Shown here: one piece after another, positions 54,180-64,000 of the stretch
How the letters are laid out: every line of letters begins with the position of its first letter
Position numbering within the stretch: the first letter of the stretch is position 1
DNA from: Grifola frondosa
Taxonomy: Eukaryota > Basidiomycota > Agaricomycetes > Polyporales > Grifolaceae
Direction of reading: 5' to 3'
DNA: 64,000 nt
Assembly (NCBI GenBank): GCA_001683735.1
Contig: LUGG01000014.1
Location: 124,001-188,000 of the forward strand
Translations under genes and position numbers: made by a program
The notes under the pieces: generated by a model
Databases searched by the model: none
Told to the model about the DNA's origin: nothing
Seen by the model: the letters and a program-made list of their open reading frames with translations, nothing else

Positions 54180-56560
54180 GCTCACCTGAAGCTCATCCTC
54201 CTCTAGCAGGCCATCCTCCTCACCTTCCTGGACATCTTCCTTCCCTCCCGTGCTGCCTTCGGGGTCGAGGTATTCTAGCTCAGTGTTTTGTAATGCTTTG
54301 GCTAGGTCCGCGGCCTTGGCGTCATGACGCGCGTTGCGCTGTGCGCGAAGTCTGGAGCGGTGCTTCTGCGCACGGGGGGCCAGTTGGGATCAGCGTCGTC
54401 TTCATCACCTTCGCCGCCTGTGACACCAAAGACAGTGCTGGAAATATATTTGATTAGCTACAAAAAATTTAATGCAGTAGAACGTACTAGTTCCACCATC
54501 GGAGTGTGTCCGAAGCCCAGTCCGCATCCTCGAACAACTCCAAGATGTGGTCATAGAAGCGTTCGAGAGAGAATGCATTGTCGACGATGGTCCACTCGAG
54601 TTGTGCACACAATGCAAACCGGACCTGTCGACTTTAAGAAAAATGTATGCATGCAACGAGAGTGACTCACCAATACTGCCACATATGCAATGCTTGCCGG
54701 GGTTACCCTGTCCATGGAGTTCATTGCAGCGATACCCTTGTGCCCAGCACCGTGTGTAACACCAGGTGCAGCAAAGGCGGTGCGCTTGCCTGTAAAAATA
54801 TGCCGGTAGCACTAAAATCAAACATAAAAAGCAAAACTCTGCACGTAGATTGAGGTGCACGTACCTGTACCAGGAGCTCACCCTGGCAAAGTCCCGCATT
54901 GAGACACTCTGGGTCATAGTCCTCCTCCGAATACAGGAAGCTTGGCATGTCCGATGAGTAGATAACCATCTTGCCATGGGGACCCAACGACAGAAGCTGC
55001 GCGCAAAAGGTCAGAATTGCACGATGTAGGCCTTTTGCACTTACCCCTCGGGGTCCTCATCAAACTCATCCCTCATCTCGCGGCCAACGAGAAGGCGTAG
55101 TGTTGCCACGGCTTAGTCACACCTGTTTCAGCTTTTTAGATATTCTGACATGAGTTTTACAGATAATGACATGATCTTAATTGAAATTAATAGCTAAAAT
55201 GTATATGTGTTTGAATGTAACACCACCATTTGCATAATAATCTTGAATGTATTTCAATTTCAGTTACATTGAAAAAAAGCTGACTACAAAGTCAGACTTT
55301 GCAATCGGCTTTTTGGCCATATCTCCATCAATACAAGGTATAACATTTTGATATGTGGCAAGATTATGCGGCTATATATAAGCTACAAAATGAGTGTAAG
55401 GCCACTGCGATATCTGAAAAACTGCACAAGTTATGAGTCATATATCATTTAGGCCTGACTTAGCTGCAGCAACACTAAGAAGGCGGCCAGTTGAGATGTT
55501 TTCAAACCCGCGTTGAGTCTTGTTTCGGTTTGCAGTGTCAAAGCAGGGAATCTTCCTGCCATCGGGGAGTGTGACGTCCGGGATGTAATTGAGAATCTCG
55601 TAGCGTAGTGCCACAGAATCATCTGAGCGCGCCGAGCGTGCATGTGTATCAAGCTAATCAAGACATGTATGAGTGATTCCAATGAAAGAATGTGAAATGA
55701 CTCACAAAAGAGGCGATGAAATCCAAGGCCGCCATGTCGTGCTCCAAGCCGGGAACCAGGATATCGAACGTGGGCACTTGGACCAAGAAGGATTCAAAGT
55801 TGTCGATGAACTTGTGGCGCTGGACAGAGGAGCTGTGGAAACGTGTGAGTGCATATATGCAGGCAAAAAGATGACTTACAAATTCTTGAACTGTTTAATC
55901 TTGCTCGCGTGCAAGTACGGATTTTCCATATCGTGGACAGTAATGCCGACGAGCAACGTGCGGTACACGCTCACGAATGACCAATCATGCGAGGCAAAAA
56001 CCGGCCTCCTGATTGGATTTGCTTCGTGATCGCGTACCTGGCGCTGTAATCCAAGGTGAGTGAATATTATCCGACTATATGCAGGAGTTACTTACTTTAT
56101 AGACCACTTGGGCGTATTGGCTTTGGCGTCCTTGATGATGGCCATGACATCCTCGTAAGTATCTTCACTTTGCAGAGAGGGCATCGGAGAGGGAAGCCGA
56201 GGAGAAGGCGAGCGACTCGGGGACTGATCGTCCTCCGGGTCATCCTCCGGATCATCCTCCGGGTCGCTGTCTGGGTCATTCTCCGGATCATGGTGGGGGA
56301 GACGGATATGAGCAGGTTCTTCATTGCCTCGGGCGCACTTTCGAGTGGGTGAGTGGTCTTCATTGCCTCGGGCACGCTTCCGAGGGGTGAGCGGGCGTGC
56401 GGCGCACGAGGCGCAGATGGCGCCGCGGCGGTGGACCTCGATTAGATTAGATTAGTTAATTGTATTCGAGATCGACGCGACGTACCTGGTGGCTGTGCGC
56501 TTCTTCACGCTTCGGTGATGAGCTATGCTCAAGGCGTGCTTGCGTGGCATTGTGGATGAG
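54180..56560 (-). pseudogene. Transposon-companion ORF, split by a MITE
   Basis: Belongs to a family of Agaricomycete proteins, often near transposases, of unknown function. Minus-strand order: start MPRKHALSIAHH (about 56560), Arg/acidic head with DPEDDPEDDPEDD, VMAIIKDAKANTPKWSI, PVFASHDWSFVSVYRTLLVGI, HKFIDNFESFLVQVPTFDIL, ARSARSDDSVALRYEILNYI, RGFENISTGRLL, [380-bp insertion], VGREMRDEFDEDPE, VIYSSDMPSFLYSEEDYDPECLNAGL, VTPASIAYVAVLVRFALCAQLEW, DADWASDTLRWWN, acidic tail. Removing the insertion plus one 8-bp duplication rejoins GRLL to VGREM in frame. At least two other frame slips suggest decay. It is divergent from the transposase at 56860, about 300 bp apart. Confidence 0.65.
55098..55477. 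mobile_element. hAT-type MITE (380 bp) with perfect 8-bp target-site duplication
   Basis: Termini are inverted repeats: left TAGTGTTGCCACGGCTTAGT, right (reverse complement) TAGTGTTGCTGCAGCTAAGT, 16 of 20 identical. The octamer AGAAGGCG occurs immediately outside both ends (55090..55097 and 55478..55485) and is identical. The interior is AT-rich with no coding capacity, in contrast to the surrounding GC-rich coding sequence. The 8-bp duplication and TAG-start termini are diagnostic of hAT superfamily insertion. The perfect duplication implies a fairly recent event. Confidence 0.92.
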
Positions 56561-56859
56561 AGTACTGAAAAATTGGGAGGGATGATTCGAAGAGCTGAGT
56601 ATCGTAGTGGAAGATGGTTAAGAGTGGGAGAATGCACTTACCGTACTTTATAGGCCTAAATGACTGTCATCGGAGTTTGGCGCCTTGACGCGTCTGTACA
56701 CGCGGACTTTGAATCTCAAAAATATGGGGCGATCAATGATTCTGCTAAGTCCGATTTTGACTGTGGCGCCACACATACACACACCTGGACGTCGACTGCT
56801 ATGCGTTTTTTCTGCATCTTGCTTATTATTATTCTCTCTGTTGTTTAATTTCTGATTTA

Positions 56860-59800
56860 ATGGACTTATGCGAATTGTGCTCTCACCCATGCAAAGGGAC
56901 CGCTGCGCTCAAGAACCATAGGCGCAAATGCATTCAAACGCACAAAATAAGCGTTCCTCGGGCACGAGAAGAAGCGAAGAAAAATATTGAGGTTCAACGT
57001 GAAAGAGTAAGAGCAGCCAAAGTTCGCAAATTGGAAGAAGCTCGTGAAGCACAGGCTGCGGCTGATAGGCGAAGGGAGCGTGAACGCGAAGAGGTATGTC
57101 AACTGATTGTATACGGGAAAAGATACTTACACAGCCGTGATATACAGGCTGACAATGTCTGTGTTGCAGACATTCCGGAGGAACCAAAACCCATCTCGGT
57201 TAGTCGCACTGGGTGACCACGCAAACGTCCTCTCGCGCTCACGGACTACCTCCCCACCTCTCTCCGTGGCCTCCCCATTCATGTTCGACTCCCACTGAAA
57301 CCCATACCGCCTCCACTGCCCTCTGCGCTGCCTTCACCTTCTCCTCCACCATCAGATGATCCAATTCCTGATGTCCCTGTGGATCCCCGCACTTTGACAC
57401 CGAGCGCAACAGCTTTGGTTGTTCAAGTGGTACTCGGTCTTGCCTCAATCTGACCCAGAAGACCTTGTCACTCTTCACTCTCTGGCTGATGTTCCGACGC
57501 TTGCTACAGCTCCTGGTGACGAGACAAATTCTCTCACTGGGTTCGGATCTTCCATCTGCGAATCCATGGAACACCTCCGCATCAACTTCTTTGCACCCTT
57601 CCTGAACGCCACCGTCTTCCGCCTCATGACCTGGTTCTATTTGGGATCACCATACAAATCTGCTGGCGAGCTACAGTGCCTCGTCAAAAATGTCCTCACC
57701 GCCCCCGACTTTGATGCCGCAGACCTTGAGGGCTTCCGTGCATCCAAAGAACTCCAGCGCCTGGACAACTTCACAGATACTCAAGGCGCATTCTCGGCTT
57801 CAGACGGCTGGCGCAAGGAAAGCTTCAAGATCAAAGTGCCCAAGGAGAAGACGTGTTGGTCGTCTGAGGCGGATGCTCCAGAATTTGTCATCGAGAGATT
57901 CTTCTCACGCGATCTGCTCGAGACCGTCACTGCGGCCTGCAGGAACCTGACATCATGCAAATTCAACTGGATCCCGTTCCAGTTGTTCTGGGACCCGGAA
58001 TCCAAGGACGGCTCACAGTCAAAGCACGAGCATGTCTACAGTGAGGCTCCAATGCGAACGCCATGCTCGCTGCAGACGCAGAGATCCGTGCCCAACCCTG
58101 CCATCCTGACGACGACCCCAACGTAGAATACACCGTCGCCAGAATTATGGTGTGGTCAGATTCTACGCACCTGGCGAGCTTTGGCATGGCATCCCTGTGG
58201 CCGATCTATGGATACTTGGCCAACCTTTCCAAGTACCTCCGTGCCAAACCTCGTGTGTTTGCTGCACATCATATCGCCTATATTCCAAAGGTGAGCTGCC
58301 CTAATTTCGTGCATTGTACATATAATAAGAATATTTTTATATTTTAGCTGCCGGACACTTTCCAGCAATGGTACCAGTCCGTGTACGACTCCCCGGCTTC
58401 CGAATCCGTCCTCCGCTTTGTACGACGTGAGCTCATGCATCAGGTGTGGCTCTGGCTCCTGGACCCCGCATTTATGCATGCCTACGTTCATGGCATCCTC
58501 GTCAAGTGCGGGGACGGAATCACAAGACGTATATTCCCTCGCTTCCTCACCTATTCCGCTGACTATCCGGAGAAGTACGTATTTTCGCTACTGTCTATAT
58601 GTACTACACATTGCATATACTAATTAAAACATAGGGTTTTACTGGCTTGTATCAAATACCTTGCAAAGTGTCCGTGTTCGGATTGCTACACCAAGAAGGC
58701 GCACGTACCAGGGATGGGAACTGCCGTTGACGGGAAGCGTCATGCCAAGGTGCGCACGGACGATGAGGAAGTCGTCCGCAAGATCCAACTCACGTGCAAA
58801 GGCGTCTTCGAGAAAGGGTGGTCCCCCGACGGTGCTCAAGTCAAGTCAATTCTCGACGAGACTTCGCTGACACCCACGCAAGTACATTTTTCCATCTTCC
58901 TATGCGAACGTGAATTGAATATATTACAGAGTGCATTCTTGATCCGTCTGCATGGACACGGCTTTGATCATTATAGGATGCTCGTTCCGGATCCGCTTCA
59001 CGAGTTTGAGCTCGGGGTCTGCAAGAATACCATCATTCATTGCCTCCGCATTCTCATGGCTGCAGGATGCGATTTAATTCAAACATTCGACACCAGGTAT
59101 TCATCTATGCTATGACTGGAGTCTGATATTTACATGAACTCGTATAGATTTTCACAGGTACCTACATTCAGTCGTGATACCATCCGGCGGTTTGGCTCGA
59201 ATGTTTCCGGGCTCAAGAAGCTGGCCACCAGGGACTTCGAAGATATATCGCAGGTGCGTTGTGAACGTTCTCCGGAATGCATACATTATTAATGCACTTA
59301 CCATTAGTGTATCATGCCCATGGTCGAAGGGCTTTTGCCCGGCAAGCAAGGTCGGGTTGTCCTCGATATGTTCTTTGACATGGCGGTGTGGCACGCACAT
59401 GCAAAACTTCGCTTGCACATGGATTCAACGCTCGCGCAATTCGAGACCGCCACGACATCCATGGGCAAATCAGTTCGATTATTCAATACTTTTGTCTGCT
59501 CGAAGTATAGGACTCAGGAACTACCCAAAGAGACCGCGGCGCACCAGCGCCGCAAAGCTGCTCTTGTCACAAAGGCGAAGAAGGTGAAGACACCGGCGGT
59601 ACCTGAACCAGCGGCACCTGAACAGGAGGCACCTGAACCAGTGGCACCTGAGGCTGTACTTCAAGATGATGCGGAGGCCCCGGCTTCATCCAAGGGAAAG
59701 GCGAAGGCGTCAGGGACGAATCCACGAATCAAGAAGTTCAATCTCTCGATGTACAAATGGCATCGGCTCGGCGACTATGTCAAGGCTATCCGAATGTTCG

Positions 59801-61306
59801 GAACAACGGATAACTATACGACTCAGATTGTGAGTTCATTTCTTTTTGTATCAGTATTGATATTCAATCACACGCACGCCAGGGAGAGTTGGAACATAGA
59901 CGCGTCAAGAAATTCTACGTGCGGACAAACAAAAATGTGGGATTCCAATGGCAAATAGCGCGGCACCAGCAACGTGAATTCCACCTCCAGACACTTGAAG
60001 TGCACGAGGCGGAAGCGCGGATCCATTCGACGCACGAGGATGTTGAAGACGATGAAGATCTAGGTACCTTGGGATATCCAGGACCCAGCACAGCAGCAAA
60101 ATCACGGAAACGAAGCCATAAGAAAGGGCAAGGGAAGTGCCCCGAAAAGCGTGCCCGCTTTGAAGAGACGGAGGTCCTTCCCTTCACGTCACCAAAGGAC
60201 CATCACCACATGTCCGACGACCAGCGCAACAACCTACATGTCATCAGATTTGCTTCAGAACATACCGAAGACCCTGCGTGTGAGGTACGTGCATATATAT
60301 TCACGCAGGCTTCGTTGATTTTGATCGGACTGTAGGATTTTGTGCGCAAACTTCAAGACCACCTCCTTGCGCGAATGGTGGACGACGATGCTCCTCCAGA
60401 ATTCACAGATGAAGATCGCGACACAGTTCGCATTGACCGTGATCAAATGTACATGCATAAAGTACTTCGTGTCAATTACACGACATATGACATCTGACGC
60501 GCGCAGGACTCCATCAATCCCTCCAGCCATCCCGACATTATGATGCTGGCCCCGCGAGAAGACGACTCGCATCCTTTCCTGTATGCCCGTATATTCGGCA
60601 TGTTCCACATCAATGCCTACCGAGTAGGTCCACGATATAATAAACATCATGACCCGGAACGTTTCGAGGTGCTGTGGGCACGATCCTTCGAGCTGGACAC
60701 AGACGAACCTGGTGGATTCGAAACCAAACGCCTTCACCGTGTCAATTCGTGGACTGCAAGTCGGAACATGTGTTCATGTTCTTGGATCCAGCGCAGGTAC
60801 TCCGCGGGGTACATCTTATCCCAGCATTCAACCATGGAACTACGAACGAAGCACTCCCCGGACCTAGCATCGCACGACGCGAAGATGAGTACGAGGAAGA
60901 CTGGAAATTCTACTATGTTAATATGTGAGTACTGCCACTGGAACTACACTGTCTTATGGCTATATACTCACACATTCGCGACCCTACTAGGTTTGCGGAT
61001 CGTGACATGTTCATGCAGTACAACGGCAGAGGAGTCGGACACCGATCCGGAAGCACTTACTCAACAGCAGCAAGCCCCAGGAACCCTAGGGAAAACGAGG
61101 ATGAGGAAACAGGGATGGATGTCGACAACGACAGTGACACGGAAGGGCCTGAGGAAGGAGATGTGGATATGGACCCGATAGACGAGGACGCAGACGAGGG
61201 CGCGAATGAGGATGAGGAGGATGCACCAGATGCTGGCAGGGCCATACATCATACCTTATCCTTAGAAGGGATCCCTGATACATGTACCGCTGTAATTAGA
61301 GCCTGA
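56860..61306 (+). CDS. Plavaka-like DNA transposase, probably inactive
   Basis: Transposase-type protein of the Plavaka group common in Agaricomycetes. N-terminal C2HC-type finger (CELCSHPCKGTAALKNHRRKC), a charged coiled-coil-like stretch (57000-57090), FFAPFLNATVFRLMTWFYLGS, SASDGWRKESFKI, IVWSDSTHLASFG-like core (MVWSDSTHLASFG), LWPIYGYLANLSKYLRAKP, FMHAYVHGILVKCGDGITRRIFPRFLTYSADYPEKVLLACIKYL split by an intron, CPCSDC, LVPDPLHEFELGV, QVPTFSRDTIRRF, WHAHAKLRLH, YKWHRLGDYVKAIRMFGTTDNYTTQ, GELEHRRVKKFYVRTNK. Introns include 57094..57147, 58291..58347, 58575..58634, 58882..58929, 59097..59147, 59254..59307, 59830..59882, 60285..60335, 60925..60990. TGA stops at 57214 and 60495 and about four single-base slips interrupt it. 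Confidence 0.8.
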
Positions 61307-61833
61307 TCCAATATATCATCAAGCTCTTACATCCGCAGGCCACTCCCTCCATATATATCGGATCCCTCTCCCCCCGGCATCACTCTCCCTCAGCATCTCT
61401 CCCCCTGGCATCACCTCCATCGGAGCTGACATCTCCCGCCGGACTCGTGCACCCCGCCACGGCGCTTGTGCACACCGACACCGGTGCGCCTTCCTGACGC
61501 ATTTGGCATGTCGCGCTCGTCGTGTCAGGTGCACCTTCCTGATGCATTGGGCATGTCACGCTCATCATGTTAGGCACACACACGAATGCCTCATCCAATT
61601 TCATTGATATTTTTTGGATTTTGAATATGTTTGGATATGTTTTTCCTGACAAGTTTTCGACCGTTTACGGAAATTTCAACCTCGAAACCTGTTGTACATT
61701 TATGGAAAGATTCACGTAGGCGCTACTAGTCAAGATCGATGACAGATTCTGTCAAATGTCCGTAGATGGAAGTATATGCAGAACCAAAAAAAAAAAAAAC
61801 ATAGAAAACGAGCGGATGAAAGCGCAGACAAAT
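61307..61833. other. Intergenic between the two transposase genes
   Basis: Contains a short near-duplicate (GTGCACCTTCCTGA... and GTGCGCCTTCCTGA... with CATGTCACGCTCATC/CATGTCGCGCTCGTC) at about 61470-61570, and a 12-13 A run at 61788. No gene recognised. Transposon termini may lie here but were not found. Confidence 0.4.
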
Positions 61834-64000
61834 CTACAGCGTGATTTCCGAAGCGTCGTCTGGAAGACCGATCGCGGCATTGGCAATGCGGGTATATTCT
61901 TGTACCCCGGCCCAGGATTTCCGACAGAATTCCCACATATCTCGACGAAGTTCTGCTTGACGGTGGGCGTACGCGAACAGACCCTCTGCAAGGGCATCAT
62001 CAACATCTACACGACGGTCTGCTTGGTCCTCCCACCACAGGGACTGCCAGGTGTAGAACGCCATGACCCGCCACATCTCCTCGAGAAGAAGATAACATTC
62101 TTCCCACCAGCGAGATGCACGAGCACGGGATTTGCACCATTCAATGCAGAGGGCTGCATTAGGTAGATTAGAATAATTATTACGAGTTGAACCGAGGCTC
62201 ACCTTCTTGTGTATCTTCGGCTTCATCAACGTTCTCAACCTCACCTCCTGCCCTCACAGCACCCGAGCGTTCAATGCGCGGGGTCTTCCAAATCCACGAG
62301 AGCTGAACACAATCCCTCAAGATGTTCTTATCTTCCTCAAAGCCCTTGATGTCTTGCGGGAGCAATGGTCGGAGCGCAATGTTCCAGCCAGACGTCTCGA
62401 GTGGGGTGGCAAGAGCTTCGAGGGCAGCATACGCTTTGCAATAGTGGTCAGCGTCCGCTGCGACCTTCGCCTCAACGGTGGCGATCGTGGTACGAGCTCG
62501 AGTATTCTCCCGTTGGCCGCAGACGAACCTGTCCTTATATTTGTACATATGGGTGCACAACCGCAGATGGCATCGCAAGTCGTCGAGTGTTTCGTGTGCT
62601 TGGCCGAACCGTAATTCCCATTCATGTGCGAGGAGCCGAGGATTGCAGAGGAGCTTAGTGAAGGCGGTCGAAGGCAATAGTAGTGGAAAGTTCTCCGCAG
62701 AAGTGGGAGAAGAGTTTTGCGTCGATGCCAATACTTGAGCACGAAGAGTAGCGACGCCGGGCATGTAAAGCTGTTGTATGTCTGCCCATGCTTCGAGCTG
62801 ACGCTGTAACATGTTACGACGCTCCTGAATCTTGGCACGTTGAAGGTCAGTTGAATGTTGCCCAAGGGCGCTGGCATCGGTATTGAGGCATCGCCTAAGA
62901 GGTTAGTCAGTGTCATTCAAGAGGTGAGGCTATATTACATACTGCTGTTCCTCGAACTCGAGTCCGGCAGCAATCATAAAGCTTGCGAAGCCTTGTCGTG
63001 TACAGTTATACTCTCGCCGGATGCGATAGCAGCTGCCTCTTCCTCTGCGAGGCGAAGACGGGCAGCTGCAAGTGTTATGTCTGTAGTTCCATGATAAGTA
63101 TACTATCATAGCGACAATGAAACAGAAACTTACTAGGGCGCGTGGCAACAAAGGGGTTGCATTGAGTAGGGTCCTTCTCCCATATCTCAACCGCCTTCTT
63201 CCACCGTGCTACATGTTTTGCGGGGAGGGCGGCCTCGAACTCCTGGAATGCCAACATTTGCTCATTTCGCTCCTCACCCGCTTCCTTGATCTTTGTGAGA
63301 AGCACCCGAGCTGGAATCAAATGAGAATCAGTATCAATGTGGCAAGGCAACAGAGTATACATACGGAGCTGGGTGCACTTACGCCAGTTGTAATCACCGA
63401 AAACGTCGTCAAGGAGGTTACGGCGAGCACCTGGACCCATTTCTTTGGTGCTCGATGCGAACGGGTTGACAGCCGCCCAGCCGCGCTCAACGGCCTCACC
63501 GTCGGTGCGGCCAACGTTGATGGTCAAGTTGAAGGAGTAACCGGTCCTGACAGGAGCTCTGATGTGCAGGCAGATGAAACTTTGGAATTGAGGAAGGTTA
63601 TGGTGCCGTGTTCCCAATCGAAGACGTGCTCGTATTGCAAGAGGCATTCCCAGATGTGGCGGGACCATTGACAAGCAATATCGTATGAAACAACAACAGT
63701 GTTGGTAGAGTGACGTGACATGCTAGAAAAAAAAAGATAGTCCATGTTGATGTATCTGAGACTGTATCAGTGATGTTCATGTGTGTAGGAACAAGAACTC
63801 ACCTTTCACCCTTCTGTAGGTCGCCAATAGATGACGGCCTCTTCATATCGTGGCGCGTGCATTCAACACACGCGATGCTGCTGGCATCTGTACCTTGCGA
63901 GCCTTTCATATGAGCAAGCTTGAGAGCGTCGTGATTGTTGCATGTGGTGCTCTCTTCAAAATGCAAGGTGCCGAACATGTCGAGGAACTCTTTGTATTTT
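61834..64000 (-). CDS. KDZ-family transposase, 5' end beyond window, frame-broken
   Basis: Kyakuja-Dileera-Zisupton transposase, an RNaseH-fold DNA transposase family expanded in mushrooms. From the right edge: KLAHMKGSQGTDASSIACVECTRHDM, DLQKGER, MDYLFFSSMSRH, VVVSYDIACQWSRH with the conserved Asp, IPKFHLPAH, SFNLTINVGRTDGEAVERGWAAVNPFASSTKEMGPGARRNLLDDVFGDYNW, an exon with FQEFEAALPAKHVARW, a long helical C-terminal region (MLQRQLEAWADIQQLYMPGVATL), and after the last intron IEWCKSRARASRWWEECYLLLEEMWRVMAFYTWQSLWW. The VGRTDGE and KFHLPAH motifs are family hallmarks. The frame changes near 63590 and 63540, on each side of KFHLPAH. Confidence 0.82.

Overview
The window reads as nuclear DNA of a filamentous Agaricomycete (mushroom or bracket-fungus type basidiomycete). 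Coding exons are GC-rich and almost every gene is split by introns of about 45-80 bp. The accessory families are typical of that group: DUF6699-like and NADAR proteins, tandem 'NCWAWAR' proteins, an F-box/nucleotidyltransferase-like protein, and KDZ and Plavaka-type transposases. Gene models were spliced by hand from splice sites, reading phase and remembered family motifs; no search was run.

Left part (0-15.4 kb), mostly housekeeping: RRP3/DDX47 helicase (-), SPT3 SAGA subunit (+), DDI1 ubiquitin-shuttle protease (-), ATG29 autophagy scaffold (-), IMPACT/YIH1 (+), a secreted Ser/Thr-rich repeat protein (+) and a succinate-semialdehyde dehydrogenase-like gene (+). The first three genes hold four GC-AG introns within 5 kb.

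Middle (15.4-38.5 kb), lineage-specific genes: a hAT-like non-autonomous element, a degenerate DUF6699-like gene, two tandem single-pass membrane protein paralogues, a pepsin-family aspartic protease whose frame appears to need a one-nucleotide exon, a possible CRIB-like fragment, a NADAR protein, a LARP7-like RNA-binding protein, an F-box/NTase-like protein, two tandem 'NCWAWAR' paralogues and a small multi-pass membrane protein.

Second housekeeping block (38.8-53.4 kb): RRN3 (Pol I initiation factor), the lipin phosphatidate phosphatase PAH1, complex I LYR subunit NDUFB9, a large multi-pass membrane protein and TEX1/THOC3 of the THO mRNA-export complex.

Right part (53.4-64 kb), a transposon zone: a GC-rich direct-repeat field, a companion ORF split by a 380-bp hAT-type MITE with perfect 8-bp target-site duplications, a divergently transcribed Plavaka-like transposase with two CGA-to-TGA-type stops, and a 5'-truncated KDZ transposase running off the edge.

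Quality caution: about a dozen genes splice into perfect frames, but SSADH, DUF6699, NADAR, the larger NCWAWAR gene, RRN3, lipin, the large membrane protein and the transposon genes need single-base corrections, mostly at short C/G (sometimes A) runs. RRN3 and lipin are normally single-copy and important, so consensus indel errors are at least as likely as pseudogenisation.
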